Positions 51,238 to 61,970 of a stretch of 64,000 bases of DNA are shown one piece after another (position 1 is the stretch's first letter; each line of letters opens with the position of its first letter). Below the pieces are notes generated by a model. That model had not been told where the DNA came from. It searched no databases and saw nothing but the letters and a program-made list of their open reading frames with translations. The DNA is taken from contig MU001493.1 of the NCBI GenBank assembly GCA_010093485.1, positions 2,034,937 to 2,098,936 on the forward strand, written 5' to 3'. This DNA is from Karstenula rhodostoma CBS 690.94. Lineage: Eukaryota > Ascomycota > Dothideomycetes > Pleosporales > Didymosphaeriaceae. Made by a program: the position numbers and the translations under genes.

Positions 51238-51456
51238 TAGTATAGGTATAGTATAAAAAGGAAGAAATATAAAAAAATAAAATTTAGTTATTTTAATAAA
51301 AATTTATTATATAAAGTCTCTTTTATTTCTTCTATAATAGACTATTAAAATAAGTATTATCTACCTTTTTTATTTCTACTAAACTTCCCCTTTAGAATAG
51401 CCTATTAGATCTACTATTCTTCTAATTCTATATTACTAGTTAATCCTTATACTATA
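51238..51456 (-). repeat. Gypsy-C LTR iv (5' LTR of the minus-strand copy)
   Basis: 219 bp, reverse complement of LTRs i and ii, joined on its left to leader repeats, so a 5' LTR. Right-hand 5-mer is GTATT. Confidence 0.83.
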
Positions 51457-54400
51457 GTATTTAGATAAGCTATAGTAAAATATAGTAAAGAAACTTAATA
51501 GTTCTAAGTAGATAATCTATAATATAATAAATAAAAGAGGGTAATATAAAATAAAGTATCTAAATATTTAAAAATTATATAAGATAGATTTATTAAATAA
51601 GAAAAATAATAGTAATATAGTTAAAAAGTATTTCTTTTACTAGCTAATATTAAAAACTATTCTAGTTAGTAATATTTTCTATATATTACTTTATCTATTT
51701 CTAATTTTTTAGATTAAAAGCTAGTTATAAATAGATAAATATCTCGCTTACTAGACTATATTTCCTTTCTAATAATATTTTTAAAATATAGATTTCTATA
51801 TACTAAAATTATTAACTCTAGAATATATATAAACTTTATTTAGTTTTATTTAATATAATTATATTTCTATTCTCTATACCTACTTCTCTATTAATTTTAG
51901 TATTAAGGTTTAAAATTATTAGTATTATTAGGTAATATAAGTCTTTAGACTAGTATTCTACTATTCTAATAGTATATTTTTTTAAAATAAAGATTTAATA
52001 GTTATATATATAATTATTATTAATATTTCTAATATAGTTTAGAAATTTCTTAGCCTATTTCTTCTATTCTAGAAACGTTTTAGTTAGATAGTTAAAAAGG
52101 ATATATAGTTTAAACTTATCTAGTACTTTTAAAAATTAAGTAAATACTATTCTTCTAATATAGATAGATTTATTCTTATATATTTTAAATAGGTATTATA
52201 TATAAAGTAAGTATATAGTAACTTCTATTCTACTTACTAATAAAAGGACTTTATTATACTAATTTAGTAACTAAACCCGTCTATATAGGCTATTAACCAT
52301 AACTAAATAAGTTATTATAGTTAGAAATAAAAATATTATATTACTAAAATTTTTATTTTATTCTATAAGAATAATAATATCCTACCCGTTTATTTAAATA
52401 ATAATATATAGATAAAACTATATTAGCCTAAAAATATATAAAAAAAGTTTTAGAAATATTATATATATATATTATTTAGGCCCTAGATTTTATTTTTTTT
52501 TAACTTTAAGCTTAATCGCTATAGTTTCTAGTAAATTAAAAGTTAATATACTAAACTTTTTAATACTTACTATATAAGTAGATTATAAATCTAATATTTA
52601 ATAGATTAATTTTATAAGCTAAATTATATACTATAGTAATTAAGTAGCTAATACTATACCTAAATATACTAAAATATAAGTAGATAAAAGTTAAATATAA
52701 AGCTATAATCTAATAGCTAAAACTAGAATAAATAATAGATATATTTTAAGAAAAACCTTATATATATATCTTTAGAGATATAAAAATAATAGGTATCTAA
52801 AAATAACTAGTAATAAAAATAGCTATTTAAGTTAGTAAAAGCCTTTTAATAAATAAATATATACTATTATTTCTATAATAGAAACTTATAATTATATAGT
52901 ATTTAGAAATTTATAAATTAATCCTTAAATTATATATATACGTTCTATCTACCTATATAGAAGACTATACTTATTAAATTAAAAATAAAATATTCTATTA
53001 GCTATATAATTTATTTAACTACTAAAATATAATAGAATAATATTAATAATAAATAATATTCTATATTTTTTAATAATTTCTACTTAACTTAGAATCTATA
53101 AAGTATATACTATAATATTTATAGCGCTAAATAAAAATAGATTTAAACTAGCTAATATATTTATATTAGATAAAATATATAAATATTATATAAGTAATAT
53201 ATATAGAAGTTTTTTTTAAATAAATAATATAATTACCGCCTATATAAATCTATTAATTAGCTACTAAATTCTCTAGATAAATAAGATAATTACTATTAAT
53301 ACTAATAAAAAAATATATATAGATAGTAAATATATTATAGATAGAATAATATTTAGAAAGTAAAGAACTACTAAATTAACTAAATAGACTAGATATTAAT
53401 CTAAAATAAAAGATTACTATTATAAATAAATATTATTATATTATAAAATAGAAAATTAAATTTTATTTATAAAAAATATTCTATAGAGGTATTATATTCT
53501 AAATATTATTTCTAGATAATTTAAATTTATACCGTTTTAGCCCTTAATAATATACTAGTACTAGAACTATCTAGAATAAAATACTAGTATAATAGTATTT
53601 ATAGTATATAAGACTTTTTTAAATATATTTATAAATTTAGAAATTACCTTTTATAATAAAAAAACCTAAGGTAAGCTTTTTTATAGTATTAAATAAATTT
53701 ATTTTATTTAGATTTAATATAACTATATTATAATCTAGATTTAATATAACTATATTATAATATTTATAACTTTTAATACTATAAAAAAGTAAAAGTTTTT
53801 TAAATAGTATAGTAATAGTATAAATTTTAAAGCCAAAGTAATAATACTATAAAACTAGAATATAAAGATTACTATTTTCTACTATTATAGTAATAAATTC
53901 TCCGTCTTCTAGTTATATCTATACCTACTAAATTAGTTTTTTTTCTAGTATCTCCTAGTAAGATTTATAGAATCTAATTCTATAGAGTATACTAATAGTC
54001 TAATAGAAAATTACTCTAATTTATAAAATAAATATAGATAACTACTCTACTAGACTATAATATATAATATAGATAGCTAAATAATTTAGATATAAAAAAT
54101 TCTTAATATTATAGTTCTAGTTTATTTAACTAGTTATTTTAAAAGTAATTAGAATCTTTAAGGGGGGTATAATAGAGAATACTAATAATAAATACCTAGT
54201 AAAAAAAGTATTTAAAGGTTTATTTAAAAGGGCCTAGATATCTATATTCTACTAGGAGCTAGAATTCTTTAATTTTAATATTATAGATTTTAAATAATTT
54301 AGAATATAATATAATTAGTTACTAATTAGAATTTTACTTCTATTTTAAAAGTTATTTTTTATACCTATACTAGAAGTTCTAATAGAATTAAATAATAAAC

Positions 54401-55504
54401 TTACTAATAATAACTTTATTAATTTTAATTTTAAAAATTATTATAGAGGTAGAGATTCTAATTATAGTTTTATTTCTTTACTAAAATATCTATACTATTA
54501 TATTTATTTAAATAGTCTAGTATTTATAAACTATTTCTAATTTATACTACTTAATAGAAAAATTAAGAATTTTTTTTAATATATATATTTAGCCTATAAC
54601 CTTTATTCCTAAAATAGAATTTAATTAAATAACTAAAATACTTTTATTTACTATATAGTAGTAGAGATATATAATAGTCCTCCTTTTACTAGAAATAGAA
54701 TAGTATATATAAACTATTAAAAAATATATTTTAATTCTAGTAAATAGTATTTTAGTAGACTTTCTACTTTATAGATAGTTAAAAAAAAATTTTATATATA
54801 AAATATATTTAATTTTTCTAAAATAGTTCTTTTTAACTAATACTATTTATTCTCTACTATTTAAAACTCTAATAATATATATCTCTAAATTAGTATTTTA
54901 AATTTAAATTTAATAGGAGTTAGTTTAATATACTACTCTCTCTAATAATATATATATTACGTTTTCTATAGTATATTTTTAACTATTTATATTTAATATT
55001 TAAATAGACTCTATAAGATACTTAGGGGTATAACTATTTTTAGTAGTTTATATTATTATATAGCCCCTATATTCTTTAGAAATTAAAATAATAAACTCTT
55101 TAGCTTCTATAATATAAATCTATTATTAAATAATATAAAAGCTATTATTTATATAGATATAATTAATACTTAAGTATTTAGAATTATTATTAGAAAAATT
55201 AAAAATATAGTTTACTATTCTATATTTTTTATATTTATTTTATTTTTTAAGATAGTTCTATATTTATTTATTATAAGGGGTTTCCTATATACCTAATCTA
55301 GATTTATACCTTAAAGATTATTTAAGGAATAAAATATAATAGAGATAAGTACTAGATTAGTTAATAATTCTATATTATAATAGAATATAATATAATAATA
55401 CTAAAAAAAGACTAAGTATTTATATATAGATAAAGTACTTTAATTTAAATATAAAAATTAACTATAAAAAATAGAAATTATATAGAGATTCTTTTAAACT
55501 ATAT
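51457..55504. other. Unassigned RIPed DNA, possibly another LTR element
   Basis: Four kb with no open frame and no motif I can place on either strand. Two local signals: a 27-bp perfect-to-near tandem duplication at 53709-53762, and AAGGGGGG at about 54160-54167 followed by TATAATAGAG, which looks like a polypurine tract plus LTR start on the plus strand. No second LTR was found. Surviving CCA sites are at 52297 and 53833. Confidence 0.45.
53709..53762 (+). repeat. 27-bp tandem duplication (two units)
   Basis: TAGATTTAATATAACTATAT plus seven bases, repeated directly at 53709 and 53736. Confidence 0.9.
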
Positions 55505-55513
55505 ACTAGTTAT

Positions 55514-56582
55514 ATTATAGAGATTTACTATAAAATAGGATAACTTAATAAAATAGGGGGGATAAAAAGGTATATTATACTTTACTAATATATAAATAAA
55601 GGGAAACTAAAAAAATAACTAAGGTATACCTAATATTTATATATAGACTAACTAAAAAGGGTATAGTACTAAGCTAACTAAAATAGAATTAGTATATACC
55701 TACTAATATATAAGAAATCTAACTATAAAGAGTTAATAATATTAAAAAGAATAGTTCTTATTAAAACTAAAAGAAAAATATATATAAATAAATACTACTA
55801 TTTATATTACTTTCTTATATTCTATACTCTAGTTATTAATAATATATAAGAATATAATTAAAATACCTATCCCTAGTATATTATAAATTCTACTTAATAG
55901 TATAATATTTATAGTTCTAGACTTACTAATATATTACCTATACCTTAGAATTAATCTAATTAATAAGCCTATATAGGTAGTAATATACCTATTCCCTACT
56001 ATCTATTTAAGAATAATAATAATAATAATAATTAATACCTATAATAAAGTAGAGAAGTATAGTAAGAATATTTAAATAATAATAATAATAATAAGTAATA
56101 GTTATAATATTCTAAAAGTTAAGAGCTAACTAGAATTTAAAATTATATATATAAGTATAAAGAAAGTACTTAAACTATATAAACTAGACTAGCTAGTAAT
56201 AAAATACTTAATAACTACTAGCTATATATATATATTATAGTAATAGAAAATATAAAGTATATAAAATTATTATAATAATAAAAAAAAGACTAAGGAGAAT
56301 AAAAAGTTTATAATAGAGGTAATAAGTAATAAGGTAAGTATTTACTAAATATAAAAGATTCTATATAGTATAGTAATATAAGTATAAATATAGATAGTAA
56401 AGGTAAAGTTATTCTAAGTATAGAGTATAAAGGGTAGTAAAATAGTAACTATATAGGGTTAGTATTTAAAATAAAATATTAGGGGTATATAGTATATTTA
56501 GTTATAAAATACTAAGGGAACTTAGTATTATATTAATAATAGAATAAAGTAATAAGGATTATAATATAAAATTAACTAATAT
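55514..56582 (+). mobile_element. R1d: truncated R1 element (1.07 kb)
   Basis: Starts ATTATAGAGATTTAC like R1e but stops about 200 bp short, at ATTAACTAATAT, where R1e continues. ACTAGTTAT flanks both sides (55505-55513 and 56583-56591), so the short form was inserted as such. One-sided truncation with an intact duplication is typical of target-primed (LINE/SINE-like) insertion, but a pre-shortened DNA element is also possible. Confidence 0.83.
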
Positions 56583-56591
56583 ACTAGTTAT

Positions 56592-56848
56592 TTTAATTTT
56601 TATTATTCTAGAATCCCCTAATTTACTTCTATAGATTCTACCTTCTTAGTAGGAATATTTACTCTACTTTTACTAAGATTTAGTATTTCTAAAATCTTAT
56701 ACTCTTAGTAGAATTATAATTATATAATTTATAATATAAGCTATCTTATAAATTTATATATAAATACTTATTAGTTTTATTTCTATTACTAATATTTTAT
56801 ATATAATTTTTTTTTTCTAGTCTAGTTCTATTATAATTATAATATTAT
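56592..56848 (-). repeat. Probable 3' LTR of Gypsy-D (single copy seen)
   Basis: Inferred from the polypurine tract next to it. The partner LTR is beyond the window, so neither end can be confirmed; R1d may sit inside the LTR or at its edge. Confidence 0.4.
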
Positions 56849-56849
56849 T

Positions 56850-56860
56850 CCCCCCTTTAA
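56850..56860 (-). other. Polypurine tract of Gypsy-D
   Basis: CCCCCCTTTAA on the plus strand, so TTAAAGGGGGG on the coding strand, the same AAAGGGGGG form as in Gypsy-A. It fixes the minus orientation. Confidence 0.7.
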
Positions 56861-56999
56861 AATTATTATTCTAATATTCTATTATTATCTTATAACCTAT
56901 TATTATAATATAGTTTAGAGATATAAAAGTTTATTTTTTTATATTTTTAAATATAATATTATATTCTCTTTTAGATTTTCTAAGCCTCCCTAACTATAT

Positions 57000-58565
57000 C
57001 TAAGGTACTAAAATAATTATTAACTAATTATTACTATATTTATACTAATAAGATTTATTATTATAGTTTAGTAATATTAATAAAGTATACTTATTATATA
57101 GAGAAGAAGGTCCTAAAGTATTTTATAAATACTTTAACTAGAGAATATATTATATATATTATTATTTATATAGAGTATAATTTTTAGATTTCTAAAAAAG
57201 AGTAGAAATATATTTAGTTTAAGAAATATAAAAAGTATTTTATTCTTCTCTATATTAAAATTAAGATTATTTATTTAAAAATAAAGATTATAAAAATAAA
57301 AGAGTAGAAGTAATTACTTATAATTTATAATACTTATATACTTAATATACTAGATTATCTAGAAATAGAGGCTTTAAAAAGTATAAATATTAATATTACT
57401 TTTATATTACTACTATATAGACCCTTAACTAATCTAAGCTAGTTATAGACTAATTCTTCTATTATTAATCTTTTTATTTTTTTTTACTTCTTTTCTAATT
57501 TTAAACTAGTATTCTTATTAATTAATCCCCTTAGGGTTAATTCTTTACTATTAATTAGTAGAAGTTTTTTAGTAGTATTTTATAATTTATAAGATTTTTT
57601 TTTAGTTTCTAAATATTATATTATTCTAGCTATTCTTTCTACTTAATTAAATATCTTTACTAATCCTTAACTATTTATAGGTTTTTAATTACCTTAATCT
57701 TATACTTATTATTTTCTAGCTCTAGCTAGGTTTTAATTAGAGTATTTAGAGGTACTAGTTTTAATAGTAATTTATAAAGAGTAAGGTATATTTTTATACC
57801 TATTAGTAAAAGTAGCTTAGTTATAACTAGTCTCTTTATTTCTTAAACTTTAAAGGGTTCTATTTAAAAATAATCTAGTTTTTTACTTAATTATTTTATT
57901 TTTAAATTTTTCTATAATAGAAAAACTTTATTTCCCTTTTTAAGGGTTAGTTTTTTAATTTTTTACTTATTTATATTTTTAGATACTATAAGGGCTCTAT
58001 AGGTAATCCTTTTTTATAAAACTTTATAAAGTTCTTTTATTTTCTAAACTTTATCTTAGGCTCTAGTAGAGATATTTTCTATATTTCTTAGATTTTAATA
58101 AATAATTAGTTTATATCTATAGTTTATATAGTAGGGTAAGTATTTTATTATATCTAATCTTAAACTATTATATACTAATTATATAGTTAGTAAGAGTTTT
58201 ATTTAGTTATTCTATTACTTATTAATATAGAATTATAAATACTACTTAAATATATAATTTATATATTTTATCTATTTATTTATTTTAGAGTAAAAACTTA
58301 TTAATAGCTTTTAATTTATTCCTAGAGCTATAGTAAAAGTATTCTAATACTTTAAAGTAAAGAGCTTATTTTTATTTATAATAAATTTCTTTAATAGTTT
58401 ATACTTAGAGAATAGTATATTATCTATTTTATAAACTAATTTCTTTACTATTATAAACTTTTCTATAGGTTTAAACTTAGCTATTTTTATAAGTCTATAT
58501 ACTATTACTATAATAGTATTATATATATATTTTATTCCTAGCTATAGTAATTTTAGGAGTTTTAT
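57000..58565 (-). pseudogene. Gypsy-D integrase relic, C-terminal part
   Basis: At about 58330-58400 a minus frame reads FIINKNKLFTLKY, matching 'ISDR..LFTS.FW' of gypsy integrases with D to N by RIP, and closely resembling Gypsy-B. Homology with Gypsy-B 25300-26440 continues through the C-terminal part. The reading is cut at 58565 by F7b and resumes at 59991. Confidence 0.78.
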
Positions 58566-59723
58566 TAAATATAATACTTCGCGAGCTTAGATAAGTCGTG
58601 GTAAAACTCGATAAATAAATTTAGTAGGGTATTAAAATATAAATATTTTAAATAGCTTAAAAATTATAGGTTTTTTTTTTTTAATAGGGTTTATTTATAT
58701 AAAGGTTAGATATATATCTCTTATAAATATAAGGCTATATAAATACTTATAATTTAATCTAAATTAGATATATACTAAGTAGTTATAGAATATTTATAAT
58801 TTAAAGTAAGTTAGTTAACTACTAGTATTAAATTTTAGTATATACTTAGTTAATTACTTAATTACCTTAATAATAGGATAATAGGCTATTTAATTAGTAT
58901 TATATTTATATTAAAAATATAGTAAAAAAACTAACTAAAAAACTATATTATCCTCTATATAGTATTATATAATATAGTTATCCCTTTATCTCTATTATCT
59001 CTATATTATATATTTATTAGATTTTTTAATATTAGATTTTTCTTACTACTTATTAAATACCCTTATCTTTTTTACTATATTTATCTCTATAGTATCTCTA
59101 GTCTAGTCTATTATTAATAACTAAATATATAGTTTCTTAAATACTAAAATTATTAAATATCTATTAATAAAGAATCTAGCTATTTATATATAGCTTATTA
59201 ATTAAATAAACTCTATATTATATATATATTAACTACTAGTAAATAATAGCCTTTTAGAGAGGATATTTCTTCTTTTCTTTTACTTTTATCTAGAAAGTAT
59301 AATTAATCTAGCTATCTATAAGGATAAAACTAAAAAGGCCCTTTTTATATAGAATTTTATTATTAATAGTAATCTAATTAGAAACTCTAGTAAGGTATTA
59401 ATTATCTAGCTAATAATAAATAGCTATCTAATATAGACTATAGAAATAAGGTATCTATATAAGTATATATATAAGTTATATAATATATTTAAGTAGAAAT
59501 AACTAGAGTATTTAAAATAAATACTAATTCTTCTCTTATATTAAATATATTATTAATTCTAAGGATAAATATTATATTAGGGCTAGTATTATATATAGGT
59601 ATATAAGTAATAGTATATAGTTCTCTTCTTTTATAAATAATAGTAATTTCTAATAAAATATAAAATATTTCTTTATTATAAAATATATAGGCTAGATATA
59701 TATATATTAATATTAGTAACTAC

Positions 59724-59763
<40 letters not shown>

Positions 59764-59982
59764 ATAGTATATTATAGCTTATAGATATTAGTAGAATTAG
59801 ATAGAAAAATATAGCTAACTAAATCTATAATTCTAATTAAGACTAGTACTATTATTATTTAGTAGTTAGAAAAAGTTTAGATAAAAATACGGTATATATA
59901 GGAACTCTATAAAGTAATATAGATTACTAAAAATATATAGTAGAATAGTTTAAGTAACCCCTTTTATTTAGAAGGGGTTAGA
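58566..59982 (+). mobile_element. F7b: 1.4-kb F7 element inside Gypsy-D integrase
   Basis: Begins TAAATATAATACTTCGCGAG and ends CCCCTTTTATTTAGAAGGGG plus TTAGA, flanked by AGTTTTAT at 58558-58565 and 59983-59990. It separates the integrase block at 58330-58565 from the block at 59991 onward, both collinear with Gypsy-B 26240-26560. A TGG survives at 58599. It carries a (TTA)n-type run near 59730-59760. No coding motif is recognised. Confidence 0.85.
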
Positions 59983-59990
59983 AGTTTTAT

Positions 59991-60670
59991 AATAAAATCT
60001 ATTATTATATTTTACTATAATTATTTTATTATAAATAATAATTATAGAAGTTTATAAAACTTATATCTTTTAGACTTATTTTTATAATAAGTTAAATAGT
60101 TACTTATCTCTATTATAACTAATTATTTAAACTTAGAAATAATATATTTATTTATAATATAACGTGTTATTTTTTTAATATCTAAATATTCCTATTTTCC
60201 TAATTTATATAGTCTTCTAATTAGAATAGATATATATCTATTATTAATAATAATTTATTATTAGTAGTCTTATCTAGTTTTATTAAAACTATATTTAAAG
60301 AGGTTATATTCCTCTTTCTAGTTTTAATTAAATTTCTAGTAGCCCTAGAAGTTTTATACTTCTAGTCCTATATATTTTAAATTAGCTACCTATACTCTAA
60401 TTTTTAGCTAGTTATATTTAAGTATACTATTTTTATATTTATATAATATTATATTATATAGCTCGATCTTATTCTTAATTAAGTCTAATTATCTACTTAA
60501 GGTATTTATTATACTATTAAGAGTTCTAGATTAATAGTAAATTATAAAATTAAAATTTACTAAAAATTTTATTTATTATACTTATTATTAGTTAAGCTTC
60601 TTAGTTAATATAAAACTAGTAAAATTCTAGTAGTCTATTTATATTTCTATTTTAAAGTAGACTTTTATAA
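59991..60670 (-). pseudogene. Gypsy-D integrase relic, N-terminal part
   Basis: The minus frame next to F7b reads like the 'W..I..DFI..LPKS' block and matches Gypsy-B at 26470-26540. The zinc-binding N-terminal domain should lie at 60050-60300 but its ligands cannot be assigned. R1e begins at 60677. Confidence 0.68.
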
Positions 60671-60676
60671 ACTATA

Positions 60677-61958
60677 TATTATAGAGATTTACTATAAGAT
60701 AGAGTAACTTAATAAAGTAGGAGGGATAAAAAGGCGTATTATACTTTACTAATACACGAATAAAGGGGGACTAAAAAAGTGGCTAAGGTATACTTAGTAT
60801 CTATATATAGGCTAACTAGAAAGGGTATAGTACTAAGCTAGCTAAAATAGGACTAGTATAATATTAACCCTAAATAAACTTAGTATATATCTATTAATAT
60901 ATAAGAATTCTAATAATAGAGAGTTATTAATAAATAAAAAGAATAGTTCTTATTAAGACTAGAAAAAAAATATATATAGATAGATATTACTACTTATATT
61001 ACTTTTTTCTATCCTATACTCTATTAGTTATTAATAGTATATATATAAAAAGAGAAAAAAATATAAGTAAAATATTTATTTCTAGTATATAAATCCTACT
61101 TAATAGTATAATACTCTACTTATAGTTTCTAGACTTACTAATATATTACCTATACCTTAGAATTAACCTAACTAATAAACCTATATAGGTAGAGATATAC
61201 CTATTCCCTACTATTTATCTAGAAATAATAATAATAACTAATACCTATAATATAGCTATAGAGTATAGTAAGGAATTTTAAATAATAATAGTAATAATAG
61301 GCGAGAATTATAATATCTATAAAATTAAGAGCTAGCTAGAATCTAAAGTTATATATATAGATATAAAGGAAGTGCTTATATATAAACTAGATTAGCTAGT
61401 AATATAATACTTAATAACTAGTAATTATAAATATATACTATAGTAATAGAAGATATAGAATATATAAAATTACTATAATAATAAAAAAAAAACTAAGGAG
61501 GATAAGAAGTTTATAGTAGAGGTAATAAATAAGATAAGTATCTATTAAATATAGAAAATCCTATATAGTATAGTAGTATAGGTAAAGTCCTAAGTCCTAT
61601 CCTATTCTAAGCCCTAAGTATAGAGCCTATAAGGTAATATATAAAGGATAAAGGATAAAGGATAGAATAAAGAATAGAGATAGTAGTTATATAGGATTAG
61701 TATTTAAAAGTAAAATATTAGGGGTATATAGTATATTTAATTATAAAATACTAAATATAGGAGCTTAGTATTATATTAATAGTAGAATAAAGTAATAAGG
61801 ATTATAATATAAAATTAACTAGTATTTAACTATAATTAGTAGCTTTTAATAAATCTTAATAATTAGTTCTAGGGAAAGATAGTAATTAAATAAACTTAAC
61901 TTAGTAAAGTAAGGATTTTAAATAAATAAATAAAAAGGTAACTAACTAATATTAGCCT
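60677..61958 (+). mobile_element. R1e: 1.28-kb R1 element inside Gypsy-D
   Basis: Starts TATTATAGAGATTTAC and ends CTAATATTAGCCT; TTTATAAACTATA occurs at both sides (60664-60676 and 61958-61970), so the duplication is 9-13 bp. It is the least mutated R1 copy, keeping ACAC (60755), TGG (60780) and TGC (61373), and therefore the best reference for the family. There are GGATAAA direct repeats near 61645-61670. No protein motif is recognised. Confidence 0.87.
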
Positions 61959-61970
61959 TTATAAACTATA

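Larger units (their letters stand above)
39633..51456 (-). mobile_element. Gypsy-C copy 2: rearranged, minus strand
   Basis: LTR iii and LTR iv bound reverse-complement Gypsy-C sequence. Its 3' part (39854-43790) and 5' part (45842-51237) are present, but the RT/RNase H part, about 3.8 kb in copy 1, is replaced by about 2 kb of unrelated DNA (43790-45842). It is also broken by the 42239-43399 insert, R1b, R1c and an assembly gap. Flanking 5-mers do not match, so this may be two separate truncated copies rather than one element. Confidence 0.65.

Noticed and set aside
54990..55130. LINE (Tad-like) reverse transcriptase, from an RYLGVQL-like reading
   Set aside because: Only a short stretch looked similar; no catalytic block or neighbouring endonuclease could be found.
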